Below, one piece after another: positions 63,081-64,000 of a DNA stretch of 64,000 nt. Below the pieces are notes generated by a model that saw nothing but the letters and a program-made list of their open reading frames with translations, searched no databases and was not told where the DNA came from. Numbering within the stretch: position 1 is the first letter of the stretch; each line of letters opens with the position of its first letter. Both the position numbers and the translations under genes were made by a program. Source of the stretch: Curtobacterium sp. MCBA15_009 (GTDB lineage Bacteria > Actinomycetota > Actinomycetes > Actinomycetales > Microbacteriaceae); the NCBI RefSeq assembly GCF_001864895.1, contig NZ_MJGO01000040.1, positions 21,167 to 85,166 of the forward strand. Direction: 5' to 3'.

Positions 63081-64000
63081 TGGGCGACCTCAACAAGCAG
63101 GAAGAGCACGAGCTCGCCGCGGTCAAGGCGGCGACGCTCATCGAGTCGCTGCCCTGGCTGAAGCGGTTCTCGGGCAAGATCGTCGTGGTCAAGTTCGGCG
63201 GGAACGCCATGGTGAACGAGGACCTCAAGCGCGCGTTCGCCGAGGACATGGTCTACCTGCGCTACGCGGGGCTGCACCCCGTCGTCGTGCACGGTGGCGG
63301 GCCGCAGATCTCCGCGGCGCTGAAGGAGCAGGGCATCGAGTCCGAGTTCCGCGGCGGGTACCGCGTCACGACGACGGAGGCGATCACCGTCGTCCGCGAC
63401 GTCCTGGCCGGCGAGGTCAACCGCGAGATCGTCGACCTGGTGAACGAGCACGGCGAGGGCCTGGCCGTCGGCGTGTTCGGCGACGGCGGCTCACTCTTCA
63501 CCGGTGAGAAGAAGGGCGTGGTCGTCGACGGGCAGGAGTACGACCTCGGGCACGTCGGGGACATCACCCACGTCGACCCGTCCGGCGTGCTCGCTGCGAT
63601 CGAGGCCGGCCGGATCCCGGTGGTCTCGAGCATCGCGATCGACGACGCGCACCCGGACCAGGCGCTCAACGTGAACGCCGACGCGGCGGCCGGTGCGCTC
63701 GCGATCGCGCTCCGCGCCTCGAAGCTCATGATGCTCACGGACGTCCCCGGGCTGTACCGCAACTGGCCCGACCGTGACTCGATCGTCGACCTCATCGCGG
63801 TCGAGGAGCTCCGCGAGCTGCTGCCGACGCTCGAGTCGGGGATGATCCCGAAGATGACCGCGTGCCTCGACGCCGTGGTCGGGGGTGTCGGCGGCGCGAC
63901 CATCATCGACGGCCGGATCCCGCACTCGATCCTGCTCGAGGTCTTCACCCTGCGGGGTGCGGGCACCGAGGTGATCCCGGACCCGAGCCGACGCACCGAG
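63080..64000 (+). CDS. argB: acetylglutamate kinase (3' end outside window)
   Basis: 307 codons visible, no stop before the window ends, so nearly complete. [20 protein letters not shown] (substrate), [28 protein letters not shown] (ATP) and [19 protein letters not shown] overlaps argJ stop (TGATG). Feedback control by arginine is usual but cannot be read. Confidence 0.95.
   Translation, partial: MGDLNKQEEHELAAVKAATLIESLPWLKRFSGKIVVVKFGGNAMVNEDLKRAFAEDMVYLRYAGLHPVVVHGGGPQISAALKEQGIESEFRGGYRVTTTEAITVVRDVLAGEVNREIVDLVNEHGEGLAVGVFGDGGSLFTGEKKGVVVDGQEYDLGHVGDITHVDPSGVLAAIEAGRIPVVSSIAIDDAHPDQALNVNADAAAGALAIALRASKLMMLTDVPGLYRNWPDRDSIVDLIAVEELRELLPTLESGMIPKMTACLDAVVGGVGGATIIDGRIPHSILLEVFTLRGAGTEVIPDPSRRTE

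Overview
The window is about 72% GC and almost entirely coding. GTG and TTG starts are frequent, genes often overlap by ATGA or GTGA, and the proteins look actinobacterial (DtxR/IdeR regulator, mycoredoxin-like glutaredoxin, DUF1844 next to infC, GlpR-like protein, maltokinase). It fits a Microbacteriaceae chromosome, and Curtobacterium is my best guess from repeat style and gene content. It is core chromosome with a few accessory stretches. I see no prophage, insertion sequence, CRISPR array or rRNA operon.

Layout. 0.05-5.5 kb: serC, an iron-type DtxR regulator, a secreted NlpC/P60 peptidase with a likely MtrA-controlled promoter, an HNH protein, an epoxide hydrolase and tRNA-Arg. 5.6-13.6 kb: ECF sigma factor with membrane partner, argG, a CopC-like protein, nadE, an APH-fold kinase, a GlsB-like protein and a glutaredoxin. 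13.7-20 kb: a run encoding an S-adenosylhomocysteine-hydrolase-like protein, an amidohydrolase of the nucleoside-deaminase group, a DUF985 cupin and a three-gene polar amino-acid-type ABC importer; this is the best candidate for an undescribed pathway. 20-24.7 kb: oxidoreductases, two small lipoproteins, a GNAT enzyme and a membrane protein. 24.8-32.9 kb (minus strand): a MacB/FtsX-type exporter of two permeases and two ATPases, then a small membrane protein and a CoA-ester lyase. 33-37.3 kb: a 1313-residue helicase-like protein whose Walker A and B residues are both replaced. 37.3-42.5 kb: a block matching the M. tuberculosis mscL-galU-rimJ-Rv0996 region, lacking moeA/glp. 42.6-54.5 kb: secreted hydrolases, a PP2C phosphatase, a GT-C mannosyltransferase, a GH2 glycosidase, MaoC, a CYTH-like protein, maltokinase and DUF1844. 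54.6-64 kb: infC-rpmI-rplT, a SpoU methyltransferase, pheST and argCJB (argB runs off the end).

Two themes cross the window. First, about 20 genes have a TANNNT hexamer only 6-9 nt before the start codon, so leaderless transcription is the normal layout here. Second, intergenic space carries several repeat families: perfect GC-rich palindromes acting as terminators, a dispersed element of about 80 bp that has run into the ends of two genes, a 48-bp tandem repeat, and a structured array with a strict 19-bp period.

All function calls come from reading the sequence and recalling families; no database search was run.
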